DNA from: Deltaproteobacteria bacterium
GTDB taxonomy: Bacteria > Myxococcota > JACRCW01 > JAFGSX01
Direction: 5' to 3'
Length of the DNA stretch: 42,535 nt
Assembly (NCBI GenBank): GCA_016934455.1
Contig: JAFGSX010000095.1
Coordinates: forward strand, 1 to 42,535
The position numbers were made by a program, and so were the translations under genes. A model generated the notes under the pieces. It was not told where the DNA came from and did not search any database. It saw only the letters and a list, made by a program, of their open reading frames with translations. This document shows positions 7,598-17,800 of this stretch, piece after piece (position 1 is the first letter of the stretch; the number at the start of each line of letters is the position of its first letter).

Positions 7598-9523
7598 TCA
7601 CGGACAGGTGCCGCCGCTGGTGTTGATGATGCACTGGCCGGTGGCGCAGGTGTAGTTGGAGCAGCAGGGCTGCCCGGAGCCGCCGCAGGCCTCGCAGGTG
7701 TTGTTGTTGCGGCGGTTGCAGTAGGTGCTCGGCGCGGTGCAGTAGCGGTTCTGCTGGTTGCCGCAGCAGGGGTCGTCGAGCGCGCCGCAGGTGCCGCACG
7801 AGCTGTCGGTGCAGGTCTCGCGGTTGGCGCACTGATCGCTGGCCGCGGTGCAGGTGCCGCGCTCGCAGCAGCCTCCGCTGTCGCAGCTATTGAGCGGGCA
7901 ACAGGGTTCGTCGGCGCCGCCGCAGGCGACGCAGCGCTGGCTGCGCAGGTCGCAGGTCAGGCCGCTGGCGCAGGTGCCGTCGCCGCAGCAGGGATCGCCG
8001 ACCGCGGCGCCGCACACGCCGCAGATCCGGTCGAGCAGATCGCAGCCGAGCCCCGGGTCGCAGCTATTGTTCTCGCAGCACGGCTGGGTGTCGGCGCCGC
8101 ACGGCTCGCAGGTCGACTCGGCGGTGCACAGCAGGTTGGGCGCGCAGTTGGCGCCGATGCGCACGCACTCGGTGGCGGTCGGGATGTAACTGTTGCAGCA
8201 GCCGTTGGGGCAGGGCGTGTCGCCCGGGCAGCAGACCGTACCGGCCATGCCGCACTGGGTGCAGTTGCCGTCGGGGAAGCAGACGCCCCAGAAGCCGCAG
8301 CTCTCGCCCACGGCCACGCACTGCGGATCCCAGCCGCCGGTGCAGCAGCCGGTCTGGCAGACGTTGTCGGCGCAGCAGGGCTGGCCGGGTGCGCCGCAGG
8401 CGACGCAGGTACCATTGTCGCAGGTGGCCCCGGTCGCGGTGCAGACGTCGTCGGCGCAGCACGGCTGATCGAGACCGCCGCAGGCCACACAGGTTCCGTT
8501 GGCGCAGACCGCCCCGGAGGCGGTGCAGACATTGCCGCTGCAGCAGTTCTGGCCGATCGCGCCGCAGGTGCCGCAGGAGCCGTTGCCGCAGGTGCCGCCG
8601 AGATCCGGGCAGTCGGCGCCGGCGGCGACGCAGTCGCCGTCCACACAGCAGCCGCCGCTGGAGCAGAAATCGCCCGGGCAGCACGGCTCGCTGCTGGCGC
8701 CGTCGCCGCACGCCGCGCAGACGTTGTTCCAGCCGCAGTAGGCGTCGGTCGGGTCGGTGCAGGTGCCGCCGGCGCAGCACGCCTGGTCGATACCGCCGCA
8801 CGGCACGCAGTCACCGCTCCGGTCGCAGACGAGGGTGTCGCTGTCGCAGGTGCGGTTCGTGCAGCAGGGCTCGTCCTGGCCGCCGCAGGCGACGCATTGG
8901 TTGGTGCCGAAGGTATCGCAGACCGTGCCCGGCTCGCTGCAGCGCGGCGCGGTGTTGCAGCAGTCCTGGCCGAGCCCGCCGCAGGTCGCCGAGACGCACT
9001 CGCCGTTGCGGCAGACGAGATCGGTGCCGCACGGCTCGTCGTTGGTCAGCAAGGTGATGTTGCAGACCCGATTGCCGCTGCTGTCGCAGCCGAGGGTGCC
9101 GGTGACGCACGGGCCCATGCCCGGATCGCAGCTTCCGGAATAGGGGCAGAGCCCGCCGTCGCCGAGGCGGGCGTCGAAGACCGCCGTGTCGTAGCCGCCG
9201 CGGTCCTGACGCGGCGTATCGGGCTGCGCCGCGTCGGGCGTGCCCTGATCGGGCAGCGCCGCATCGGGCTGGACCAGATCGATGCCGAAGGTGTCCGTGC
9301 CCGTGTAGTCGGGTCCGGCGGTGTCGGGCCGCTGCTGGTCCGGAAGCGCGCTGTCCGGCCGCCACTGATCGGCGCCGGCCGCGTCGAGGCCGGGGTTGGC
9401 GTCGGTGGGCGCGGCACCGTCCGCCGGCGTCGCGGCGTCCTTGCCCGCCGGCGTCACCACCTGGCACTCGCAGGCCCAGAACAATGTGATCAACCACGCG
9501 CTCCACAGCCATTTCGTCTTCAT
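7598..9523 (-). CDS. Large secreted Cys-rich repeat protein (probable lipoprotein)
   Basis: N-terminal hydrophobic segment ending in Cys (WLITLFWACEC); PD-rich linker; then 13 'CG-x(2-5)-CC' modules such as CGGLDQPCCADDVCTATGATCDNGTCVAC. Confidence 0.85.
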   Translation of the reverse strand: MKTKWLWSAWLITLFWACECQVVTPAGKDAATPADGAAPTDANPGLDAAGADQWRPDSALPDQQRPDTAGPDYTGTDTFGIDLVQPDAALPDQGTPDAAQPDTPRQDRGGYDTAVFDARLGDGGLCPYSGSCDPGMGPCVTGTLGCDSSGNRVCNITLLTNDEPCGTDLVCRNGECVSATCGGLGQDCCNTAPRCSEPGTVCDTFGTNQCVACGGQDEPCCTNRTCDSDTLVCDRSGDCVPCGGIDQACCAGGTCTDPTDAYCGWNNVCAACGDGASSEPCCPGDFCSSGGCCVDGDCVAAGADCPDLGGTCGNGSCGTCGAIGQNCCSGNVCTASGAVCANGTCVACGGLDQPCCADDVCTATGATCDNGTCVACGAPGQPCCADNVCQTGCCTGGWDPQCVAVGESCGFWGVCFPDGNCTQCGMAGTVCCPGDTPCPNGCCNSYIPTATECVRIGANCAPNLLCTAESTCEPCGADTQPCCENNSCDPGLGCDLLDRICGVCGAAVGDPCCGDGTCASGLTCDLRSQRCVACGGADEPCCPLNSCDSGGCCERGTCTAASDQCANRETCTDSSCGTCGALDDPCCGNQQNRYCTAPSTYCNRRNNNTCEACGGSGQPCCSNYTCATGQCIINTSGGTCP

Positions 9524-9702
9524 CGATGACCCCACCGAAAGAGATAGTGTTTTTGCATCCTAGCATGGGGCGGTGGCGGGAGAGTAGCGCTCAACTGACA
9601 AGTGCTCAACGGACAGCGCGCGCCGCAGCGGAGCGCCGTCGAGGCTTGCGTCGCGGCCGGGACTGGCCAAGAGTCGATCGACACCACGACCGGGCGGGCC
9701 CG

Positions 9703-10074
9703 ATGGCCGACTTTCGCCAGGCGCTCCAGGCGCGAGCCTTCAGGCGGATCCGCGGCGCGGACTACAATCGCGCGCGCGAGGAGATCGAGGCGGGGCGCGA
9801 GCCGGGGGTCGCGGTCAAGCTGTTCTACGAGGTGATCCTCGACGACGACGTCGGCTGGGAGGCGTTCCGCGACCGCACCTTTCCGCGCTTCGCGCGTTAC
9901 CTGCGCGACAAGAAGCACGACCCCGAGTCGCCGCGCGGCGTGCTGGTGGCGGTCTTCGCCAACGAGCGCTGCCTGCTGCTGCACGGCCCGGACTTCGTGT
10001 CGCTGCTGACCGAGATCGAGGGCCTCAACGCCGCGGCGCTGCACTTTCGCGTGCTGCAGTGGCTCACCGACTGA
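9703..10074 (+). CDS. Hypothetical protein
   Basis: ORF with coherent composition: MADFRQALQARAFRRIRGADYNRAREEIEAG...LQWLTD; no family recognised. Confidence 0.6.
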   Translation: MADFRQALQARAFRRIRGADYNRAREEIEAGREPGVAVKLFYEVILDDDVGWEAFRDRTFPRFARYLRDKKHDPESPRGVLVAVFANERCLLLHGPDFVSLLTEIEGLNAAALHFRVLQWLTD

Positions 10075-10083
10075 GGCCTTGCC

Positions 10084-10770
10084 TTGGATCTGATCCTCTC
10101 CAGCGGCTACCTCGCATTTGCCCGCCACGTCGGGTTCCTGGCCGCGGTCGAGGAGGCCGGGCTCGCCGTGGGCGGTGTCTGCGGCACCTCGTCGGGAGCG
10201 CTGGTTGGCGCGCTCTGGGCGAGCGGCATGCGCGCGCCGGAGATCGCGCGGCTGCTCGGCGGGCGGCCGCCGATCGCCGCCCTGCGACCGAGCTCGACGC
10301 CGTGGCGCGGCCTGCTGTCGCTGGCGCCGCTGCGGCGCGAGCTGGGCGCGATCCTGCCGGCGACCTTCGACCGGCTGCCGATGGCCTTTGGCGCCGGCGC
10401 CACCGCCGCCGACGGCGCGCACCGACTGCTGGTCGAAGGCGACCTGGTCGAGTCGGTGCTGGCGTCGTGCGCCGTGCCCTATCTGTTCGCGGCCGTCGTC
10501 GTCGCCGGCCAGCCGCTGCGCGACGGCGGCGTGGTCGATCGCACGGCGCTGCGGCCGTGGCGCGCGCGGCGGCCAGCCGAGCTCGCGATCCTGCACCTGA
10601 TCGAGCGCAGCCGCGGCGCGGTCGCCGCCGAGGACCTCGGCGCGCTACCCGTGGTGCGCTCGGCGCGCTCGGGCGCCAGCCTCTGGTCGCTGGGCGACTT
10701 CGAGGGACAGGTCGAGCAGACGCGGCGGGCAGCGACCGAGGTGCTGGCGCGGCTCGCCGCGCCGCGCTAG
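10084..10770 (+). CDS. Patatin-like phospholipase
   Basis: GxSxG 'GTSSG' near the N-terminus ('VGGVCGTSSGALVGALWASGM') and 'LRDGGVVD' DG dyad. TTG start. Confidence 0.8.
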   Translation: MDLILSSGYLAFARHVGFLAAVEEAGLAVGGVCGTSSGALVGALWASGMRAPEIARLLGGRPPIAALRPSSTPWRGLLSLAPLRRELGAILPATFDRLPMAFGAGATAADGAHRLLVEGDLVESVLASCAVPYLFAAVVVAGQPLRDGGVVDRTALRPWRARRPAELAILHLIERSRGAVAAEDLGALPVVRSARSGASLWSLGDFEGQVEQTRRAATEVLARLAAPR

Positions 10771-10865
10771 CCGCCATGCTCCCGGCGCCGGGGCGGGAGG
10801 TGAATTTGCAGCTTCGCCTGGCCAGCGCAGCCGATGATATAGTCGGCCGCCGGGCGAGGTGGTTC

Positions 10866-11339
10866 ATGCGCGAGCAGCGGCCGTGGGCGGCGAGGCGGAG
10901 CCTGATCCTGGGCCTGCTGTTGATGGGCCTGCCGGCGGCCTGCCAGTACAACGCGCTCGAGGGCTCGATCGACAGCGAGCTCGGCCTGGACTTCACCGGC
11001 CTGCAGTTGCGCAAGCAGGACGACTACCTGCTGATCGAGTATCTGCGCGAATCGCAGCGGGGCACCGAGAAGGTGTGCAAGGTCGTGGTCCAGACCCGGC
11101 ATCTCGAGCTGCCGGCCAGCGGCGCGTTCGATCTGGACGGGCAGCGGTTTCTCGACCACTTCGAGCTGCAGCGATCGACTTTTGTCGGCGATACCTTTCC
11201 GGCCATCGACCGCGGCAATCTGCACTTCGAGGCGATCGAGTTTCGCCACGCCGGCTACGCCCGCGGCAGCTTCGAGGTTTTCTTCGTCAACACGCGGCGG
11301 CTCAAGGGCTGGTTCGACGGAACCATCAAGGAGATCTAG
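10866..11339 (+). CDS. Hypothetical lipoprotein
   Basis: 'LILGLLLMGLPAACQ' signal/lipobox; mature domain of unknown function. Confidence 0.65.
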   Translation: MREQRPWAARRSLILGLLLMGLPAACQYNALEGSIDSELGLDFTGLQLRKQDDYLLIEYLRESQRGTEKVCKVVVQTRHLELPASGAFDLDGQRFLDHFELQRSTFVGDTFPAIDRGNLHFEAIEFRHAGYARGSFEVFFVNTRRLKGWFDGTIKEI

Positions 11340-11360
11340 CGGCGAGTTCGCGCGGCGCGA

Positions 11361-12917
11361 TCAGAGGTCGCACGCTGCGCATGGTTCGACCGCCACCTCG
11401 CCGAAGTCCTGCGCGCTCAACTCGAACACCCCGCCCGGCGGATCCCACAGGTCGAGATCGCGCAGCACGCGGCCGCGCAGCTCGGCCCGCCTGAAGACCA
11501 CCTGGTCGCTGGCGCGGAACGCGGCCACCACCTCGATCACGTTGCCGCCCACCGGATGATCCTGCGCCACCGCGGTCTCGGCCATGGTCAGGTTGTCGAC
11601 CTGCAGCCGGTAGCAGGGCGGGGCCTCGGTGTCGGTCGCCGGCAGCTCGGTGAGCTGGTAGCGGTAGCCCCAGCCGCTCACCTCCTCGGGCGCGTTGGGC
11701 AGCCTCGGATCGAGGTGAAAGCGCACCTCGTCGAGATTGGCCACCAGGTCCAGGTCGTCGTCGCTGGTGGCGTCGTCGCGCGTCGGCTCGGTGCCCATCA
11801 GCACCTCCAGCCCGTCCAGCACCAGGTCGCCGTCGCTGTCCGGGTTGAGCGGCAGCGTGCCGCTCAACTGCTCCTCGCAATCGCGCAGGCCGTCGCGGTC
11901 GCGGTCGAGCGCGGCCTCGCCCGAGCAGCCCGGGTCGGCCAGGCGCGGATCGTATCCCCCCGGCGTGAAGTACTCGATGCCGTCGCGATAGCCGTCTCCG
12001 TCGCTGTCCGGATTGGCCGGGTCGAGACCGAGGTACTGCTCGCTGACGTCGTCGATCCCGTCGCCGTCGCTGTCGGCCACCAGCTCGCCGTTTCGCATCA
12101 GCGCGTGGCGGTTGAAGACCAGCGCCGACGCCAGGCGGTAGAAGAGCTGGATCGGCGCGCGGTCGATCTCGAACTCGATGCGCTCCCCGGCCGGGATGCT
12201 CTGGAAGCCGCCGTTGCCCATGGCGGCCAGGGTCTGCAGCAGCTCCTCCGCGTTGGCCGGGTCGCCGTCGGGGGCGTCGGGCGCGGCGCCGAGATAGGCG
12301 GTGTTGAAGCGGATCTCGGCCACCCGGCCAGCCACCTGCTCCATCAGCGCGGTCATGGCCGGGTAGAGCGCGGCCGGCTCGGTGACGCCGACGGTGGGGT
12401 AGCCGTCCGACAGCCAGTAGACCAGGTAGTGGGTGCGGGCCGCCCGATCGGCCGACAGCGTGCCGATGTCCGAGAGGATGAAATCGATCACCTCCGCCAG
12501 CGTGTCCGAGTAGTTGGTGCCGCCCTGGGCCGTGCCCACGTTCTGGATCGCGCCGTTGAGGGCCACCAGGTCGCGCGTGAAGCCGAAGGTCCGGCGATGC
12601 GGCTCGTCCGAGAAGGTGATGATGCCGAACGAGACGGTCTCCTCCTCGGCCAGGCTGCTGATGGCACTGCGCACCGCCTGCTCGCGGCGGCCCTCGGGGT
12701 CGTTCCAGCTATTGGAGAGCGAGGTGTCGATGACGAAGAGCACGCGGTAGGGCGCGTATCCGAGGGTCGGCGCCGGTGCGCAGATCTCGCCGCTCAGGCT
12801 CTGGCGCTCGATCGCCACCTCGCGGATGACGTGCTGCAGATCGGCGTAGGTGCAACCGGCCAGGCTGCCCAGCAGCGCGGCCGCGATCCCGATCGCGAGG
12901 GCTGGACGCGTCGTCAT
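11361..12917 (-). CDS. VWA-domain lipoprotein with calcium-binding (thrombospondin type-3-like) repeats
   Basis: Lipobox 'GSLAGCT'; intact MIDAS: DTSLS, 'GGTNYSD', 'WLSDGYPT'; 'DSDGDGIDDVSE', 'DSDGDGYRDGIE', 'DRDRDGLRDCEE', 'DSDGDLVLDGLE' repeats. Confidence 0.9.
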   Translation of the reverse strand: MTTRPALAIGIAAALLGSLAGCTYADLQHVIREVAIERQSLSGEICAPAPTLGYAPYRVLFVIDTSLSNSWNDPEGRREQAVRSAISSLAEEETVSFGIITFSDEPHRRTFGFTRDLVALNGAIQNVGTAQGGTNYSDTLAEVIDFILSDIGTLSADRAARTHYLVYWLSDGYPTVGVTEPAALYPAMTALMEQVAGRVAEIRFNTAYLGAAPDAPDGDPANAEELLQTLAAMGNGGFQSIPAGERIEFEIDRAPIQLFYRLASALVFNRHALMRNGELVADSDGDGIDDVSEQYLGLDPANPDSDGDGYRDGIEYFTPGGYDPRLADPGCSGEAALDRDRDGLRDCEEQLSGTLPLNPDSDGDLVLDGLEVLMGTEPTRDDATSDDDLDLVANLDEVRFHLDPRLPNAPEEVSGWGYRYQLTELPATDTEAPPCYRLQVDNLTMAETAVAQDHPVGGNVIEVVAAFRASDQVVFRRAELRGRVLRDLDLWDPPGGVFELSAQDFGEVAVEPCAACDL

Positions 12918-12920
12918 GGG

Positions 12921-14567
12921 TCACCCGTTGCACGGCGGACAGGCCATGTCTGTCCACTGGCAGCTATTGAGATCGCACACCTGCTTGACGTAGCCGCAGG
13001 CGGCGCCGTACTCGGGTCGGCAGAGCTGGGAGGTCTCGCGCTGCTGGCCCGCCTGGCAGGAGGGACAGCGCGAGCGATCCTCGGCCTCGCCCGACCAGCC
13101 GCAACCGCTGGCCAGGCAGGTGCGGGTGATGCTGTAGGTCAGGCCGCAGGTGTTGGCGCCGCAGGAGCGCTGCTCGACCTGGGTCTGCCCGGGCGTGCAC
13201 GCCTCGTCGAGCGGCAGGCAGGTGTTGGGATTGGCCGGGTATTGGCACTGGCTGTCGCAGACCAGCGTGCCCTGGCCGCAGCCGCCCTGCGGCGTGGTGC
13301 AGGAGACGGTGCGGGTCTGGCCGGTGCTGCACTCGGGGCAGAGCTCGCGCCCCTCGCTGCTGCTGCTCCAGCCATAGCCATCCGGGTTGCAGGTCTCGAC
13401 CCTGGTATAGGAGACGCCGCAGCCGCACGGGATGCTGGTGCGCCGCACCTCGCCCGGCGGGCACGATGACGAGCTGGCTCCGCAGGGCTCGCTGACGCCG
13501 GTCAACTGGCAATGGTCGTCGCAGCCGATCTCGCGCACGCCGCCGCGGCCGTCGTCGAGCTGGCAGCGCTCGAGCGTGCCCGGCACGCACTCGATCCGGC
13601 ACTCGCCGATGATCTCGCTGTGCTGGATGCCGACCTTGAGCTCGGCGCTGTCACCGCAGACCGGCACGCTGTGATCCTCGACGCAGGTGGTGCGCTCTAC
13701 GGTGTGGCCGCAGTCGCGGCCCGGCAGGCACGGGATCTCGCGCTCCACCACGGCGCCGATGGCGCAGCCGGTGCAGGCCGCGGGTGGACCCCACTCGCAC
13801 TGCGCATTGCACTCGATGGTCGCCACCAGGCCGGGCGCGCACTGCGACTCGGCGCACGGCACGGTGCGCACCTCGCCCGGCAGGCAGGCGCCCTGGTCCA
13901 GGCAGGCGCTCTCGGTCCAGAAGCAGCCGTCGCAGCGCTTGTGGCGGTGGCCGCACTTGCCGCACGGCTCGTCGAGCTGCTGGTCGCTGTTGCACTGCGG
14001 GTTCATGGCGGTGCAGGCCGCGATCGGCTCCCACAGGCAGTGCTCGTTGCAGGTGAGCGTGGTGCCGACGCAGGTGGCGCCGCAGTCCGGGCCGCTGCAG
14101 GTATCGCAGCGCTGCACCATCAGCTCGCCTGGTGTGCACTCGCACGGCTGCTCCGGCTGCTCGCAGCCGTCGCAACTCCCGGCGTACCAGGTCCCGTCGT
14201 CGAGGCAGATGTCGATGCGATCGCCGCTGCACGGGCATTCGCCGACGCGGACCTGGCCCGGCGCGCACTCCAGGCAGACCAGCGCCCCGCGCAGGCAGTG
14301 CGCGATCCCGGTACCGCCCGCGGCCAGGCTGCAGGCGCCGCCGCCGGTCTCCTCGTCGATATCGCCATCGCCGTCGTTGTCCCAGCCGTCGCAGATCTCG
14401 GTGCCCGGGGCGCTCTCGCCGGCGTCGAGGACGCTGCCCGCGTCCGGCGGCAGGGCACCCGACTTCCAGTCGTCCCGATGCTGGTCCGCGGTCGAGGCCC
14501 CCGGGTCGCCCCGGAGCTGGCACGACGTCACGGCCAGCAGCAGCAGCGCGATCCCCAGTGCTTTCAT
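12921..14567 (-). CDS. Secreted Cys-rich lipoprotein with a MopE-like metal-binding motif
   Basis: 'LLLLAVTSCQ' lipobox; 'EICDGWDNDGDGDIDEETGGG' (MopE-type motif); many 'C..G..x(2)V.C' Cys repeats; stop lies 3 bp before the VWA gene start. Confidence 0.8.
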   Translation of the reverse strand: MKALGIALLLLAVTSCQLRGDPGASTADQHRDDWKSGALPPDAGSVLDAGESAPGTEICDGWDNDGDGDIDEETGGGACSLAAGGTGIAHCLRGALVCLECAPGQVRVGECPCSGDRIDICLDDGTWYAGSCDGCEQPEQPCECTPGELMVQRCDTCSGPDCGATCVGTTLTCNEHCLWEPIAACTAMNPQCNSDQQLDEPCGKCGHRHKRCDGCFWTESACLDQGACLPGEVRTVPCAESQCAPGLVATIECNAQCEWGPPAACTGCAIGAVVEREIPCLPGRDCGHTVERTTCVEDHSVPVCGDSAELKVGIQHSEIIGECRIECVPGTLERCQLDDGRGGVREIGCDDHCQLTGVSEPCGASSSSCPPGEVRRTSIPCGCGVSYTRVETCNPDGYGWSSSSEGRELCPECSTGQTRTVSCTTPQGGCGQGTLVCDSQCQYPANPNTCLPLDEACTPGQTQVEQRSCGANTCGLTYSITRTCLASGCGWSGEAEDRSRCPSCQAGQQRETSQLCRPEYGAACGYVKQVCDLNSCQWTDMACPPCNG

Positions 14568-14885
14568 GACAGCCTCCGGTCGGGCGCATGTGCCCGCAAT
14601 CACACTCTGCAAGGGACGCGCCCTTGAAGAGGCACCACCCGTTGGCCCTCGGCTGTCTGTCCCAGCCATATGAAAAAATGAGGTTTTCTTCGACGCGCGG
14701 GCCGGTTCCGACGCCCATATATATACGCTGGCCGCGATCTGGTGCAGCGCTGCCTCAGGGGGCCGACAAACAGTGTCGGAGGGATCAGACGGCGATCACG
14801 CTCGCCTTGCATCGCGCGGGGGCGCTATGAAACCATACTCCCCGCAGCGACCACAGTCATCGAGACCAGGGTCAGGGGATCCCAC

Positions 14886-17800
14886 GTGACCGAGCAGCGC
14901 GACAGCCAGACTGCTGACAGCAGCGAGGCCAAGTTCCGGGCCATTTTCGATTCGACCACCGACGCCATCATGCTCCTCGACGAGCGGGGGTTTTTCGACT
15001 GCAACCCGGCGACGCTCGAGATGTTCGGCCTGGCGACCAAGCAGGAGTTCGTGGCGCTCCATCCGGCGCAGCTCTCGCCGCCGCTGCAACCCGACGGCAG
15101 CGACTCGCGGCAGGCCTCGAACCGGCACATCGCAGTCGCCTTCGAGACCGGCGGCAAAAAATTCGAGTGGATGCACCGCCGGTTTAGCGGCGACGACTTT
15201 CCGGCCGAGGTCTGGCTCACCCGCTTCGAGATCGCAGGCAAGCCGGTGCTGCAGGCGACCGTGCGCGACATCTCCGAACGCAAGCGCGTCGAGGACGCGC
15301 TGCGCGAGAGCGAGGAGCAATACCGGTCCCTGGTCACCAACGTGAACATCGGCGTCTACCGCAACACCCCCGGGCCGCAGGGACGTTTTTTGCGCGCCAA
15401 TCCGGCCATCGTGCAGATGTTCGGCTACGGCTCCGAGGAGGAGTTCCTGGGCATTCACGTCTCGGACCTGTACCACGATCAAGCCGAGCGCCAGAAATTC
15501 GTGGGCGAGATCCTGGCCGCGGGCTCGATCAAGAACCGCGAGATCTTCCTCCGGCGCAAGGACGGATCTCCGTTCTGGGGCGCGGTAACGGCGCGCGTCG
15601 TCTACGGCGACCAGGGCGAGATCAAGTGGCTGGACGGCGTCATCGAGGACATCAGCGAGCGCAAGCGCGTCGAGAAGGCGCTGCGGCAGGACATCACCGA
15701 GCGCAGGCAGGCGGAGGAGCAGCTCCGCGAGTCCGAGCGGCGGCTGGCCGACATCCTCCAGTTCTTCCCGGACCCGACCCTGGTGATCGACAACCACGGC
15801 CGGGTCACCGCCTGGAATCGCGCCATCGAAGAGCTGACCGGCGTACCCGCGGCCGAGATGCTCGGCACAGGCGACCGCGAATACGCGCTGCCGTTCTACG
15901 GCGAGCGGCGGCCCATCCTCATCGATCTGGCGCTGCAGGGCGACCCGGAGATCGAGAAGAAGTACACCACCATCTCCCGGCAGGGCGACACCCTCGCCGG
16001 CGAGGCCTACACGCCCAGGCTGCGCAACGGCAAGGTCCACCTGACCGCGACCGCCAGCGTGCTGCGCGACGCCACCGGCGAGATCGTCGGCGCCATCGAA
16101 TCGATCCGCGACAACACCGAGCGCAAGCAGGCCGAGGAGAAGCTGCGCCAGTCCGAGCGGCGGCTGACCGATCTGCTGCAGTTCTTGCCCGACGCCACGT
16201 TCGTGATCGATCGCGACGGTGTCGTCACGGCGTGGAACAAGGCGATCGAAGATCTGACCGGTGTCCCGGCGGCGGCCATGCTCGGCAAGGGCAACCGCGA
16301 ATACGCGCTGCCGTTCTACGGCGAGCGGCGGCCGCTGCTGCTCGACCTGACGCTGCGGCCCGACCCCGAGCTCGAGAAAAAATACTCCAACCTGGTCTGG
16401 CGCGGCAGCACCCTGTCGGGCGAGGCGGTCGCGCCGGCGCTGCCCGGCGGCGCCGCCTGCGTCTTCGGCGCAGCCGCGACCCTGCGCGACGCCGACGGCG
16501 CGATCATCGGGGCCATCGAGTCGGTCCGCGACATCACCGACCGCAAGCAGCTCGAGCAGGCGCTGCGCGAGAGCGAGCAGCGCACGCGCGGAATCCTCGA
16601 GAATGCCCCGGTCGGCATCTTCCGCTCGACGCCCGGCGGCCGCCTCCTGTCGATCAACCCCGAGGGCGTTCGCATCTGCGGCTATCGTTCGTTCGCCGAC
16701 CTACGCCAGGCGATCGGCGACCGCGCGCGGAACCTGTTCGTCGATCCGGCCGACTACGACCGCTTCGGTGCCGCCCTGGAAAAGCACGGCGCCGTCATCG
16801 ACTTCGAGTTTCTCGGCAAGCGCGCGGGCGGCCACCAGTTCTGGGTGTCGATGCACGCCACGCTCTCGCGCGACGACACCGGCAGATCGCTGTACCTCGA
16901 CGGTTTCTTCATCGACGTCAGCGAGCGCAAGCAGCTCGAGGAGGTGCTGCGCCAGGCCAAGGAGCTGGCGGAGGCGGCGGCGCGCGCCAAGGCCGAGTTC
17001 GTGGCCAACATGAGCCACGAGATCCGGACGCCGATGAACGGCGTCATGGCCATGATCGATCTGGCGCTCGACACCGAGCTGAGCGGCGAGCAGCGCGAGT
17101 ACCTGGAGCTGGCGCGCAGCTCGGCCGAGTCGCTGCTGACCGTGATCAACGACATCCTCGACTTCTCCAAGATCGAGGCCAAGAAGCTGGAGATCGAGCA
17201 GGTCGAGTTCTCGCTCAGCGAGGCGATCGACGCGGTGCTGCCGCTGATCGGAGTCGAGGCGCACCACAAGGGGCTCGAGCTGATGTGCGAGATCGCGCCC
17301 GGCGTGCCCAGCCAGCTCATCGGCGACCCGGTGCGGCTGAAGCAGGTGCTGCTCAACCTGCTCAAGAACGCCGTCAAGTTCACCAGCCGCGGCCACGTGC
17401 TGCTGGGGGTCAAGCAGAGACCGGCGCCCGGCGACGACGAGGTCGAGCTCGAGCTGACCGTCGCCGACACCGGCATCGGCATCGCCCCCGGCCAGATCGA
17501 CCGCATCTTCGACAGCTTCACCCAGTCCGACGCCAGCACCACGCGCAAGTACGGTGGCACCGGTCTCGGGTTGACCATCTGCAAGCGGCTGGTCGAGATG
17601 ATGGGCGGCGCGATCTGGGTCGAGAGCGCGCCCGGACAGGGCAGCGTGTTCCACTTCACGGTCCGGCTGCGGCGGCAGGCGGCGGCCCGGCCGGTGGCGC
17701 CGCTGACGCTGCCCGAGCTGACCGGATTGCGCGTGCTGGTGGTGGACGACAACGACCTCAACCGGCTGATCCTGACCAAGTACCTGACGTCCTGGGGCAC

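Noticed and set aside
8389-9057. Arg-rich + strand ORF (RRRRYHCRRWPRSRCRR...)
   Set aside because: Antisense of the Cys-rich repeat gene; composition is an artefact of TGC/TGT complement.
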